Shown here piece by piece: positions 16,343 through 25,943 of a stretch of DNA of 45,012 bases (positions within the stretch are counted from its first letter, which is position 1; each line of letters opens with the position of its first letter). The stretch comes from Verrucomicrobiota bacterium (GTDB taxonomy: Bacteria > Verrucomicrobiota > Verrucomicrobiia > Limisphaerales > UBA9464). The notes under the pieces are model-generated. The model had not been told where the DNA came from, made no database searches, and worked only from the letters and a program-made list of their open reading frames with translations. The stretch lies in the NCBI GenBank assembly GCA_947471985.1, contig CANIZL010000053.1, positions 1-45,012 of the forward strand, read 5' to 3'. A program made the translations under genes and the position numbers.

Positions 16343-16750
16343 TCAGCCGCGATTGCGACGCTTGAGCTTCAACTGGGTCAGCGAGTGCGCCAACGCCGCC
16401 TGCACGGAGGCTGTTTCCTCGTCGGAAAGCTTCTCCGCCAAACGGGCCTCGGCGCGCTTGCGGGCCTCTTCGGCCTTGGCTTCATCGATGTCATCCGCCT
16501 TCACCGCCATATCGGTCAGAATGGCGACGCGTTCACCGGTGATCTCGGCGAAGCCTTCACCGATGGCGAGGTAATGATCGCGACCCCCGCGGCGGGCGAT
16601 GATCTCGCCATGCACCACCTGGGTCATCAAGGAGATGTGTGACGGATAGACGCCCATTTCGCCCTCAACCCCGGGCAGCGTGACCATATCCACCTCTTCC
16701 GAGTAAATCTTTGCCTCGGGAGTGACAATTTCGAGCCGGAGAGAAGCCAT
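16343..16750 (-). CDS. atpC: F1Fo ATP synthase epsilon subunit
   Basis: Central-stalk subunit that couples gamma to the c-ring and inhibits hydrolysis. The 135-residue product has the N-terminal beta-sandwich (LRLEIVTPEAKIYSEEVDMV, PGVEGEMGVYPSHISLMT) and the C-terminal helical hairpin region (KAEEARKRAEARLAEKL) of normal size, so the regulatory helices are retained. The start is the ATG at 16750. It is the last gene of the operon, 66 bases behind atpD with a strong hairpin between them. Confidence 0.95.
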   Translation of the reverse strand: MASLRLEIVTPEAKIYSEEVDMVTLPGVEGEMGVYPSHISLMTQVVHGEIIARRGGRDHYLAIGEGFAEITGERVAILTDMAVKADDIDEAKAEEARKRAEARLAEKLSDEETASVQAALAHSLTQLKLKRRNRG

Positions 16751-16776
16751 AACAGTGCTTTAGTTCAAGTGAAGCC

Positions 16777-16803
16777 GGGCCGCCGATCCAATATCGGCGG
16801 CCC
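16777..16803 (-). promoter_or_regulatory. Intercistronic hairpin between atpD and atpC
   Basis: A perfect 11-bp inverted repeat (GGGCCGCCGAT / ATCGGCGGCCC) with a 5-base loop lies 13 bases past the atpD stop. No T-run follows on the minus strand, so it is more likely an mRNA-stability or partial attenuation element than a full terminator. Confidence 0.5.
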
Positions 16804-16816
16804 CGACTCCGGGGAA

Positions 16817-18307
<1,491 letters not shown>

Positions 18308-18317
18308 TTAATGAGGC

Positions 18318-19193
18318 TCAGCCCATCGCCATGGCGGCGCTGGTGATTTCGAGCAGCTCCTTGGTGATGTTGGCCTGGCGCAGCTTGTTGTATTCGAGCG
18401 TGAGATCCTTGATGATCTGCTTGGCGTTATCCGTGGCGTTCTTCATGGCCACCATCCGGGCGGAGTGCTCGGAGGCCTTGGCTTCCAAGAGGAATTGGTA
18501 GACCTGATAATTGACGTAGTGCGGGAGCAGATTGCTCAGCACGGTCGCGGCGTCGGGCTCGAACTTGTACTCCTTGCGGGACGAGGCCAGCTCAACTCCC
18601 GAGTTGTGACCACCGACACCCGCTTCGAGACGCTGCGGCTTGCCCGTGGGCAGCAGGCGGCGGGTCTCGGGCTTCTGGGTCAGCGTGTTGATGTAGTTCG
18701 AATACACCACATGAACTTCGTCCACCTTGCCCTCCAGAAACAGGTCCTGGGCAAACTTGGAAATCGCCCGGGCTTCGGCGAAGGCCGGCGTGTCCTTGTA
18801 AGTAAATTCGGCGACCAATTCCTTCTTGGATCGGGCTGCCCACTGCGACGCCTTGCGTCCGGCGCTGATGATGGCGACGTCGCCCGTAAACCGGGCCGCC
18901 TCGCGGAGGAGGTTCGTGTTCAGCGCACCGCACAGACCCTTGTCCGTGCTGATCACAATGATCGCCCGCTTTTTGACCTCGCGGCCATCCATCAGCGGGT
19001 GCTGAAAATCCCCGGCACCCTCCACCGCCGCGGACAGCACATCGTTCATCAAGTTGGCGTACGGACGCCCGTTGAGAGCGAGCTGCTGGGCGCGCCGCAT
19101 CTTGGCGGACGCCACCATCTGCATCGCCTTGGTGATCTGGGCGGTGTTCTTGACCGACTTGATACGGCGGCGGATATCGCGCGTGCTCGGCAT
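18318..19193 (-). CDS. atpG: F1Fo ATP synthase gamma subunit
   Basis: Rotating shaft of F1. The 291-residue product has the conserved N-terminal coiled-coil helix (STRDIRRRIKSVKNTAQITK and AMQMVASAKMRRAQQ) and the C-terminal helix (SARMVAMKNATDNAKQIIKD, then LTLEYNKLRQANITKEL ending in EITSAAMAMG). The central Rossmann-like part with STDKGLCGALNTNL is normal. Length is typical (about 285-295). The gene lies 55 bases after atpA. Confidence 0.97.
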   Translation of the reverse strand: MPSTRDIRRRIKSVKNTAQITKAMQMVASAKMRRAQQLALNGRPYANLMNDVLSAAVEGAGDFQHPLMDGREVKKRAIIVISTDKGLCGALNTNLLREAARFTGDVAIISAGRKASQWAARSKKELVAEFTYKDTPAFAEARAISKFAQDLFLEGKVDEVHVVYSNYINTLTQKPETRRLLPTGKPQRLEAGVGGHNSGVELASSRKEYKFEPDAATVLSNLLPHYVNYQVYQFLLEAKASEHSARMVAMKNATDNAKQIIKDLTLEYNKLRQANITKELLEITSAAMAMG

Positions 19194-19248
19194 GGCAGGT
19201 GGTGCTGGCTAAATGGAGATTGGTTGAACCCGGGATGACGAATTCCGC

Positions 19249-20790
19249 TCAGCGATAGCTGGACTTGAACTCGGCGACCGCGGCCTTGAGTTCGGCTCCC
19301 AGCGCATCGCTGAACGCCTTCTCGGTGCGGATCTTTTCCACCAGCGGCGCCTTCCGCGTGTTGAGGAAGTCGCTGATCTTGTTCTGGAAATCCTTGATCT
19401 TTTCCACCGGCACATCGTCCAGCAGACCATTTTGCATGGTCCAGAGAATCGCAGACTGGATCTCCACCGGGATCGGATTGTAGAGGTTCTGCTTGAAGAG
19501 CTCGACGATGCGCTTGCCGCGTTCCAGCGTGCCCTGCGTCTTCGCATCCAGATCGGAACCGAACTGGGCGAAGGCGGCAAGTTCGCGATACTGTGCGAGG
19601 TCCAGCTTGATCTTGCCGGCCACCTGTTTCATGGCCTTGATCTGCGCGGCGGAACCGACGCGGGAGACCGACAAACCGACGGAGATCGCGGGACGAACGC
19701 CTTGGTAGAACAAATCGGTTTCGAGGTAGATCTGACCGTCCGTGATGGAAATCACGTTGGTCGGGATGTACGCCGAGACGTCACCCGCCTGGGTTTCGAT
19801 GATCGGCAGAGCGGTCAGCGAACCATTGCCGTTCTTCTCATTAACCCGCGCGGACCGTTCCAGGAGGCGGCTATGGAGATAGAAAACGTCACCGGGATAC
19901 GCTTCGCGGCCGGACGGGCGCTTCAGCACGAGGGAAACCTGACGGTAGGCAACAGCCTGCTTGGAGAGATCGTCGAAAATGATCAACGCATCCATGCCGT
20001 TGTCCATGAACCACTCGCCAATCGAAGCGCCCGCGAAGGGAGCAAGGTACTGGTTGGCGGCGGAATCGGAGGCGGCCGCGGCCACGACGATCGTATACTG
20101 CATCGCCCCGGCGCGTTCGAGATCGGCGATGACACGGGCGATGTTGGACTGTTTCTGGCCGACGGCGACGTAGATGCTGTAGACCGGGCGGAAGTCCGCC
20201 GGGAAGGTGCCGTCCGCCTGGCGGGCCTGCTGATTGATCTTGGCCTGATTGATCATCGTGTCCACGCCGATCGTGGTCTTGCCGGTGGAACGGTCACCAA
20301 TGATCAATTCGCGCTGACCGCGGCCGACCGGGATCATGGCGTCGATGGCCATAATGCCCGTCTGGAGCGGCTGGCTGACGGACTTACGTTTGACGATGCC
20401 CGGGGCGATCTTTTCGACAGGATAGTAGGTCGTCGCTTCAATGGGACCCTTGCCGTCGATGGGGCGACCGAGGGTGTCGACCACGCGACCGAGCAGCCCC
20501 TTGCCCACGGGCACGGAGAGCAGTTTGCCGGTGGTCTTGACCTCGGTGCCTTCCTTGATGCCAAGGTAATCACCCAGCACAATGGCGCCGACTTCGGTTT
20601 CCTCGAGGTTCAAGGCGAGACCGATCACACCATTGCCGAAGTCCAACATCTCGTTGGCCATCGCGTCGGTGAGACCCTCGATTTTCGCCACACCGTCGGA
20701 GATTTCGCGCACGGTGCCGACGTTTTGTTTCGCGACCCCGGATTTGAGTCCCGAGATCTGGGCTTCGATTTCCTGAAGAATGCTGCTCAT
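19249..20790 (-). CDS. atpA: F1Fo ATP synthase alpha subunit
   Basis: Nucleotide-binding, non-catalytic subunit of F1. I place the start at the ATG at 20790 ([12 protein letters not shown], 513 residues); a TTG two codons upstream is possible but less likely. Visible: [18 protein letters not shown] in the N-terminal barrel, the P-loop [13 protein letters not shown], and the conserved [14 protein letters not shown] with the arginine finger that completes the beta catalytic site. The C-terminal helices end in [14 protein letters not shown]. Normal length for the family. Confidence 0.98.
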   Translation of the reverse strand: MSSILQEIEAQISGLKSGVAKQNVGTVREISDGVAKIEGLTDAMANEMLDFGNGVIGLALNLEETEVGAIVLGDYLGIKEGTEVKTTGKLLSVPVGKGLLGRVVDTLGRPIDGKGPIEATTYYPVEKIAPGIVKRKSVSQPLQTGIMAIDAMIPVGRGQRELIIGDRSTGKTTIGVDTMINQAKINQQARQADGTFPADFRPVYSIYVAVGQKQSNIARVIADLERAGAMQYTIVVAAAASDSAANQYLAPFAGASIGEWFMDNGMDALIIFDDLSKQAVAYRQVSLVLKRPSGREAYPGDVFYLHSRLLERSARVNEKNGNGSLTALPIIETQAGDVSAYIPTNVISITDGQIYLETDLFYQGVRPAISVGLSVSRVGSAAQIKAMKQVAGKIKLDLAQYRELAAFAQFGSDLDAKTQGTLERGKRIVELFKQNLYNPIPVEIQSAILWTMQNGLLDDVPVEKIKDFQNKISDFLNTRKAPLVEKIRTEKAFSDALGAELKAAVAEFKSSYR

Positions 20791-20830
20791 GACCAAAAAG
20801 AGTTAATGGAGACGTTACAAAAAATTGAGA

Positions 20831-21223
20831 TTAAATGGAGTCCGCCAGGGCCTGGAGGCGGTTGGCGACGGAACCATCCAGAACATCCGAACCCACTTTG
20901 ATCCGGAGTCCGCCGATCAAGGCGGGATTGACCGCGAAACTGACGCTCAAACCGGCGCCGTATTTCCGGGCCAAATTTGCTTTCACGTCGTTCTGGAAGT
21001 CGGCCAGCAGGGGCACGGCACTCTCCACGAGGGCGGTCCGTCGGGCGATGTCCAGCTTCACCAGACGATGAAAATGGGACAGGGTCGCCAGGTGACCGCG
21101 CGGTTTGGATTGGACGACAGCGGTCAGCGCCTGGCGGACACGGTTGTCGTCCAGCACCCCGTTGACCCGGCACGCATTGAAGAGCGTCTTACCGTCGCGC
21201 CGGGATTGTTTGCTGATTTTCAT
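20831..21223 (-). CDS. atpH: F1Fo ATP synthase delta subunit (short)
   Basis: Peripheral-stalk subunit that attaches the b dimer to the top of F1. The product has only 130 residues, against about 175-185 in most bacteria. The C-terminal part (NPALIGGLRIKVGSDVLDGS, then VANRLQALADSI) is the best conserved OSCP/delta signature and is intact, while the N-terminal helical domain that contacts the alpha subunits is shortened to about 65-70 residues. Position between atpF and atpA supports the assignment. The frame is open and in place, so shortening looks like a genuine family variant and not a frameshift. Confidence 0.85.
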   Translation of the reverse strand: MKISKQSRRDGKTLFNACRVNGVLDDNRVRQALTAVVQSKPRGHLATLSHFHRLVKLDIARRTALVESAVPLLADFQNDVKANLARKYGAGLSVSFAVNPALIGGLRIKVGSDVLDGSVANRLQALADSI

Positions 21224-21265
21224 CGATGACAGACTGATTCAACAACGGGGGTGGTGACTTCCGAC

Positions 21266-21820
21266 TCAGGCGGCCAATTGCCGGTTGGCTTCCTCGGCGA
21301 GGCGCTTCTGGTCGTCCGCCGTGAGGATCTTGCCACTCGCCTGACCGGCGGCGGCAACCACGAGACGGCCGAATTCCTGCCGCAGTTCACCCTTCAGACG
21401 GACGAGTTCCGACTGGTTGGCGAGCTTGGCCTTGGCGATGATATCGTTCGCGGTCGCGATGGCCTTCTGGGCCTCGAGTTCACCCACCCGGGCGGCGGCG
21501 GTCCGGGCTTCTTCGATGATCTTGTTCGCCTGCACACCGGCCTGTCCGAGGAGTTCCTGGATCTTGGCGTGCGTGTTGGCGAGTTCGGCCTTCGCCTTGT
21601 CGGCGCTGGCGAGGCCGTCGGCGATCTTTTGACGGCGTTCAGCCAGGATCTGCAGGATGGGCTGATAGGCGAACTTCTGGAGCAGGAAGGCCACCACCAG
21701 GAAGCTGATCAGCTGGGAAAAGAAGAGCGTGGGATTCCAGCCGAAGGTTTCGGCGATTTGTTGCGGAATACCCTTGGACCCTTCCGCGGCAGCGGCGGCT
21801 AGGAATGGAGCGAACGTCAT
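21266..21820 (-). CDS. atpF: F1Fo ATP synthase b subunit
   Basis: Peripheral-stalk subunit. The 184-residue product has one N-terminal membrane helix (TLFFSQLISFLVVAFLLQKF) after an alanine-rich start, then a long charged helix (ILAERRQKIADGLASADKAK onward) with the alanine/lysine/glutamate pattern of the right-handed coiled-coil dimer. Only one b-type gene is present, so a b2 homodimer is expected. The start at 21820 (MTFAPFLAAAA) lies 68 bases after the atpE stop, with a hairpin between. Confidence 0.95.
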   Translation of the reverse strand: MTFAPFLAAAAAEGSKGIPQQIAETFGWNPTLFFSQLISFLVVAFLLQKFAYQPILQILAERRQKIADGLASADKAKAELANTHAKIQELLGQAGVQANKIIEEARTAAARVGELEAQKAIATANDIIAKAKLANQSELVRLKGELRQEFGRLVVAAAGQASGKILTADDQKRLAEEANRQLAA

Positions 21821-21853
21821 GGTGGTGTGCGGCTGAAAAACGAGAAAAGGGGA

Positions 21854-21877
21854 CTCCGGGGTCCTGAAACCCCGGAG
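21854..21877 (-). promoter_or_regulatory. Intercistronic hairpin between atpE and atpF
   Basis: A perfect 9-bp inverted repeat (CTCCGGGGT / ACCCCGGAG) with a 6-base loop lies just past the atpE stop on the minus strand. No T-run follows. Such a structure after the c-subunit gene could stabilise the upstream message or partly attenuate transcription, helping to make more c than b. Confidence 0.5.
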
Positions 21878-21888
21878 ATGGCACTAGA

Positions 21889-22092
21889 TCATTTCACCAA
21901 GAAGATGGCGAAGAAGACGATGCCTTCGGCTAGCGCTGAACTGATGATGGCCTGCGTGAGGATCTTACCAGCCGCGCCGGGATTCCGGCCGACCGCCTCA
22001 GCAGCCTTCATACCGATGAGAGCCACGCCCACGGCCGAGCCCAGGGCAGCGAGACCCACGTGAATACTTCCAGTGATACCTTCTGCGAGCAT
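21889..22092 (-). CDS. atpE: F1Fo ATP synthase c subunit
   Basis: Ring-forming proteolipid of Fo. I choose the ATG at 22092 (67 residues, MLAEGITGSIHVGLAALGSA); the frame extends upstream by 16 codons, but AAAGGAAA lies a few bases before this ATG, one of the few clear Shine-Dalgarno sites here, and the length is then typical. Two hairpin helices are joined by the conserved RNPGA loop. The ion-binding carboxylate is E56 in SSALAEGIVFF. The residues that complete a sodium site in Ilyobacter (Q32, S66) correspond to V and G here, so proton coupling is expected. Confidence 0.95.
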   Translation of the reverse strand: MLAEGITGSIHVGLAALGSAVGVALIGMKAAEAVGRNPGAAGKILTQAIISSALAEGIVFFAIFLVK

Positions 22093-22108
22093 TATATTTC
22101 CTTTCTTT
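22093..22108 (-). promoter_or_regulatory. Ribosome binding site of atpE
   Basis: The minus strand reads AAAGAAAGGAAATATA directly before the ATG at 22092. The purine-rich AAAGGAAA with a short A/T spacer decides the atpE start; most other genes in the window lack so clear a site, which fits the high demand for the c subunit. Confidence 0.55.
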
Positions 22109-22165
22109 GGTGTTGCCATCCGACCCCGCAGTCTTGCCACGGTCCGCCGGACGAAATTCTATGGA

Positions 22166-23164
22166 CTAGTGGTGCGCTTCCCCGTGTCCGGAGCCGTCGC
22201 CATGACCTTCCTTGTGCGCCTCATGGTCATCGTCGTGAGAGCAGATCAGGGAGGTGAAAATCGCCGTCAGCAGCGTGAAGACCAGCGCCTGGACGAAGCC
22301 GACGATCAATTCCATGAAGTAGAACGGCAGGGGCACCAGCCATCCGATGTACTTGCCGCCCATGATGGCCATGGCTTCGAGCAGGTTTTCACCGGCGAAA
22401 ATGTTGCCGTACAGACGGAAGGAGAGGGACACCGGCCGGAAGAGGATGGAAATGACTTCCAAGAGCCCGACGATTACGAACACCACAATCAACAAGGCCC
22501 GCAGCGCGCCGGTGGCATCACCGCGGTAGCCGAAAATGTGACTGACCAGACCACCGGGGCCATTGGCTTTCAGCGCCCAAAAGATCCAGCAGGCGAAGAA
22601 CACAATGGACATCGCGGAGGTCATATTGAGATCCGCATTGCCACCCCGCAGCAATGGACGCGCGATGTGCGTCATATTCCCGGCCGCGTCCGCGTGGCCC
22701 CAACCAATCGTGCCCACCCCGGGGATCAGACCGAACCAGTTGGTGAAGAGGACGAAGATGAAGACCGTGGCGAAGAACCAGAACGTCCTGGTGACCAGCT
22801 CTTTACCGATGATGTCGCTGAGGAAATCGTGCAGCGATTCGATCATCCATTCCCAAAAATTCTGCGCTCCGGAGGGAACCGCTTGGATTTGCCGCGTGGC
22901 GACCCGGGCAAACAGAATCAGACCGAGCGCCACCACCCAGGTGACCAGCATGGAATTGGTGACCTTAAAAAATCCCAGATCCAGCAGAACCGGCGCAGCC
23001 GGGGGCAGACCATGAGCCTCCCCATGCGCTTCGGCGGCGTGTTCCGCGTGGGCAGCCACATCGGCAATCGCGGTGGCATCGGTCGGCGCATGCGCAGCAT
23101 TCAGGGCCGAACGCCCCAAACTCAGCCAGATCACAATCGCAGAAAAAAAGTTAAACCAACGCAT
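22166..23164 (-). CDS. atpB: F1Fo ATP synthase a subunit
   Basis: Stator membrane subunit that forms the proton half-channels. The 332-residue product carries the essential arginine in SLSFRLYGNIFAGE, which matches the conserved aR210 motif of E. coli, and the GVGTIGWGHADAAGNMTH region. It is longer than most (about 230-290) because of an N-terminal hydrophobic stretch followed by an alanine/histidine-rich segment (HAEHAAEAHGEAHGLPP) and a histidine-rich C-terminal tail (DDDHEAHKEGHGDGSGHGEA). It is the first gene of the operon; no atpI precedes it. Confidence 0.95.
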   Translation of the reverse strand: MRWFNFFSAIVIWLSLGRSALNAAHAPTDATAIADVAAHAEHAAEAHGEAHGLPPAAPVLLDLGFFKVTNSMLVTWVVALGLILFARVATRQIQAVPSGAQNFWEWMIESLHDFLSDIIGKELVTRTFWFFATVFIFVLFTNWFGLIPGVGTIGWGHADAAGNMTHIARPLLRGGNADLNMTSAMSIVFFACWIFWALKANGPGGLVSHIFGYRGDATGALRALLIVVFVIVGLLEVISILFRPVSLSFRLYGNIFAGENLLEAMAIMGGKYIGWLVPLPFYFMELIVGFVQALVFTLLTAIFTSLICSHDDDHEAHKEGHGDGSGHGEAHH

Positions 23165-23242
23165 GGTCAGATTACCTTCAACGGCAACAACCCACCTGGG
23201 GGTTTGGACAGTCGTACCCCCACGTTCCCGTCAAAAGGTCCA

Positions 23243-23248
23243 AATATA
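23243..23248 (-). promoter_or_regulatory. Candidate -10 box of the atp promoter
   Basis: The minus strand shows TATATT about 80 bases before the atpB start, in the A/T-rich stretch CACTATATTTG. A -35-like TTGTGA lies 19 bases upstream, inside the CRP-type palindrome. If this is the promoter, a bound regulator would overlap the -35 region. Only suggestive. Confidence 0.3.
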
Positions 23249-23256
23249 GTGAAGCA

Positions 23257-23272
23257 TGTGAAAACTTTCACA
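23257..23272 (-). promoter_or_regulatory. CRP/FNR-type palindrome upstream of the atp operon
   Basis: The sequence TGTGA-AAACTT-TCACA matches the CRP consensus half-sites exactly with the usual 6-base spacer, 93-108 bases before the atpB start. It has the same form and nearly the same distance as the site before nuoB at 15016-15031. No gene lies over it. Confidence 0.55.
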
Positions 23273-23393
23273 AGGGATTTTTTCCGGAAGGGGGCCTCCG
23301 CGGCGTGCCAAAGCTGGTTCCGTTTGGGCCTATCGTGGCCGGGCGTGAGTAATTGATGTTCGACGACGTGCTCCTCCGGGACACCTTGGCGAC

Positions 23394-25871
23394 ATGTTCC
23401 GCCTGCTCGTCTCGCGCCGCCCGCCTTCCGGGTCCCGGGTTCCCCGATGGGCGCAACGGATTCTGTGGATCGGCGCAGTCATTGGCTGTCTCGCGGGCTG
23501 CCATTATTCGGGTTTGGACCGAATGGCCGGAGATCGGCCCGGCAGCGTCGTTGTTCAAGCGAACCGGCCCATCCTGGTTTTCCCACCGGACAAATTGGCG
23601 GCCATGGATCTGGCCATCAGCAACGCGATTCAGGCCGGTCAGATCCCCGGCGGCGTTCTCTGGCTGGAGCATCAGCCGGCAGTGGGTCCAGCGCTGGTTT
23701 ACCATCGTGCCTACGGCTCCCGCGCGGTGGTGCCGAGCGTGGAACCCATGACGGAGACGACGATTTTTGACGCTGCGTCTCTCACCAAGGTGATTGCCAC
23801 CACACCGGCAATCCTTCGCCTGGTTCAGGCGGGCCGACTCGATCTCGACGCACCCGTCTCCCGCTACCTCCCCGCCATGGGCACCCACGGCAAGGAAGCG
23901 ATCACACTTCGGCAGTTGCTGACCCACACCAGCGGACTGCGACCGGGATTGCCGCGGGAAGAACCGTGGTCGGGCACCGCTGCCGCCCTGGCACTCGCCG
24001 CAGCGGAATCCCCCCAGCAACCACCGGGGGCGAAATTCGTCTACAGCGACATTAACTTCATCCTACTCGGTGAGGTAATTCGGGCGGTCGCCGGAGAAGA
24101 CTTGGCAAAGTACACGAGCCACGAAGTTTTTGGGCCGTTGCGTATGCGCGATACCGGGTTCCGCCCCGCCGAACCATCGCGGGTGGCCCCCACCGAACAG
24201 CAATCGGACGGAACCGTCCTGCGCGCCACCGTACACGATCCATCGGCCCGGCGGATGGGCGGGATTGCGGGCCATGCCGGTCTTTTTACGACCGCCGAGG
24301 ACCTGGCACGGTATGCCCGGGCCTGGCTGGGTTTGGGTCCGGTGGGTTGGCTGCCGCCTGCTTTGCGAGCTCAGGCCATCGCCGTGCAGACGCCGACGGG
24401 ATTGCCGCGGCGGGGTTTGGGATGGGACATCGACTCCCCCTACGCCGGGCCCCGTGGCTCGGTGTTTCCCGTGGGGTCCTATGGACACACCGGCTGGACG
24501 GGGACGTCGCTCTGGATTGATCCCTTTTCGCGCACCTTCATCGTCTTTCTCTCGAATCGAAATCATCCCACGGAGGCCGGTGACGTCCGGCTCTTGCGGC
24601 GCACCTTGGGTACTCTGGCGGCGGAGGCGGTGCCCAGCTTCGATTTTCAAACTGTGCCCGGCGCACTCCCTCGATTGCCTCAGGCAGCGGGTCTGCCCAT
24701 CGCTTCCCAAACGCCCACCGCCGCGGAGCCACCCGAGAACCTCGGCCCCGCCGTGCTGACCGGCGTCGACGTCCTGGCACGCGATGGCTTCCGACAATTG
24801 CGGGGTAAGAAGGTGGGCCTGGTAACCAATCACACAGGACACGACCGGGAACGACGCTCCACCATCGATCGACTTTTCGCCGCTCCCGACGTTCGGCTGG
24901 TGGCCTTGTTCAGCCCCGAGCATGGGATCCGGGGCGAGGTGGATGAGAATGTGCGGGATGGTCGCGATGCCCGGACCGGGCTGCCCGTCTACAGTCTGTA
25001 CGGCGAACGACGGGCACCGTCCCCGGAGCAATTGGCGGGCATCGACGTGCTGGTTTTCGACATTCAGGACATCGGTTGTCGCTTCTATACGTACATCTCC
25101 ACCTTGGGAAACTGTCTGGAGGCCGCGGGCCGCGCCCACGTGCCCATGATGGTCCTGGACCGTCCCAATCCCTTGGGTGGCGAGCGTATGGAGGGTCCCG
25201 TGCTCACGACGGAACGGAGTTTCATCGCGTGGCATGAGCTCCCCCTCAGGCACGGACTGACCGCCGGGGAGCTGGCCCGGATGTTCAACGCAGAGCGGGG
25301 TTTCGCCACCGCACTCACCGTGATTCCCTGTGAAGGCTGGCGGCGCGGGGACTGGTTCGATGCGACCGGGCTGCCTTGGACCAATCCGTCCCCGAACATG
25401 CGGAGGCTCACCGCCGCCGCCCTTTATCCGGGAATCGGCCTGCTGGAGTTCTGTCGTTTGAGCGTTGGGCGCGGCACCGACACGCCGTTCGAAATTCTGG
25501 GCGCACCGTATATGCGGGATACCGAATTGGCGGCGGATCTGAATCAAGCCGGATTGCCCGGGGTGCGGTTTGTCCCGGTTCAGTTCACCCCCGCCAGCAG
25601 CGTCTATCGCGGCACCAATTGTGCGGGCGTGCAGATCCTGGTGACCGACCGGGCAGCCCTACGACCAGTGGACGTCGGGATCACGGTGGCCCGCGTGTTG
25701 CAGCGGCGCTATCCCGCCGAGCTGGATGCCGACAAAATGCTGCGCCTGCTGGGAGACGCTCCGACGCTCGCGGCGATCAAGGCTCAAAAGCCGCTGGTGG
25801 AGATTGCTGCCGCCTGGGAACCACGCCTCGCGGAATTCCGCCGGCGCGCCGGCAAGTTCCTCCTCTACTGA
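23394..25871 (+). CDS. Lipoprotein: serine beta-lactamase-like hydrolase fused to NamZ (DUF1343) exo-muramidase
   Basis: The 825-residue product begins with an arginine-rich stretch and a lipoprotein signal (WIGAVIGCLAGC, lipid attachment at C36). Residues about 60-410 are a class-C beta-lactamase/penicillin-binding-type serine hydrolase with all three motifs: S129-x-x-K132 (SLTK), Y217-SDIN, and H365-T-G. After an alanine/proline linker, residues about 457-825 match DUF1343, the exo-beta-N-acetylmuramidase NamZ family: GKKVGLVTNHTG, LFSPEHGIRGEVDENVRDG, VFDIQDIGCRFYTYISTLGN, LDRPNPLGGERMEGPV. In Bacillus, NamZ (YbbC) and the beta-lactamase-like amidase AmiE (YbbE) work in the same muropeptide recovery pathway, so one protein could here remove peptide and trim N-acetylmuramic acid. 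The first activity is inferred; it might equally be an esterase or peptidase. Confidence 0.88.
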   Translation: MFRLLVSRRPPSGSRVPRWAQRILWIGAVIGCLAGCHYSGLDRMAGDRPGSVVVQANRPILVFPPDKLAAMDLAISNAIQAGQIPGGVLWLEHQPAVGPALVYHRAYGSRAVVPSVEPMTETTIFDAASLTKVIATTPAILRLVQAGRLDLDAPVSRYLPAMGTHGKEAITLRQLLTHTSGLRPGLPREEPWSGTAAALALAAAESPQQPPGAKFVYSDINFILLGEVIRAVAGEDLAKYTSHEVFGPLRMRDTGFRPAEPSRVAPTEQQSDGTVLRATVHDPSARRMGGIAGHAGLFTTAEDLARYARAWLGLGPVGWLPPALRAQAIAVQTPTGLPRRGLGWDIDSPYAGPRGSVFPVGSYGHTGWTGTSLWIDPFSRTFIVFLSNRNHPTEAGDVRLLRRTLGTLAAEAVPSFDFQTVPGALPRLPQAAGLPIASQTPTAAEPPENLGPAVLTGVDVLARDGFRQLRGKKVGLVTNHTGHDRERRSTIDRLFAAPDVRLVALFSPEHGIRGEVDENVRDGRDARTGLPVYSLYGERRAPSPEQLAGIDVLVFDIQDIGCRFYTYISTLGNCLEAAGRAHVPMMVLDRPNPLGGERMEGPVLTTERSFIAWHELPLRHGLTAGELARMFNAERGFATALTVIPCEGWRRGDWFDATGLPWTNPSPNMRRLTAAALYPGIGLLEFCRLSVGRGTDTPFEILGAPYMRDTELAADLNQAGLPGVRFVPVQFTPASSVYRGTNCAGVQILVTDRAALRPVDVGITVARVLQRRYPAELDADKMLRLLGDAPTLAAIKAQKPLVEIAAAWEPRLAEFRRRAGKFLLY

Positions 25872-25943
25872 AGGAATCGGGAGGTTGGACCGTTGAACGT
25901 GCCAATTCTTGCGGGCCTGAGAGCGACACAGGATGCTGCGCTC

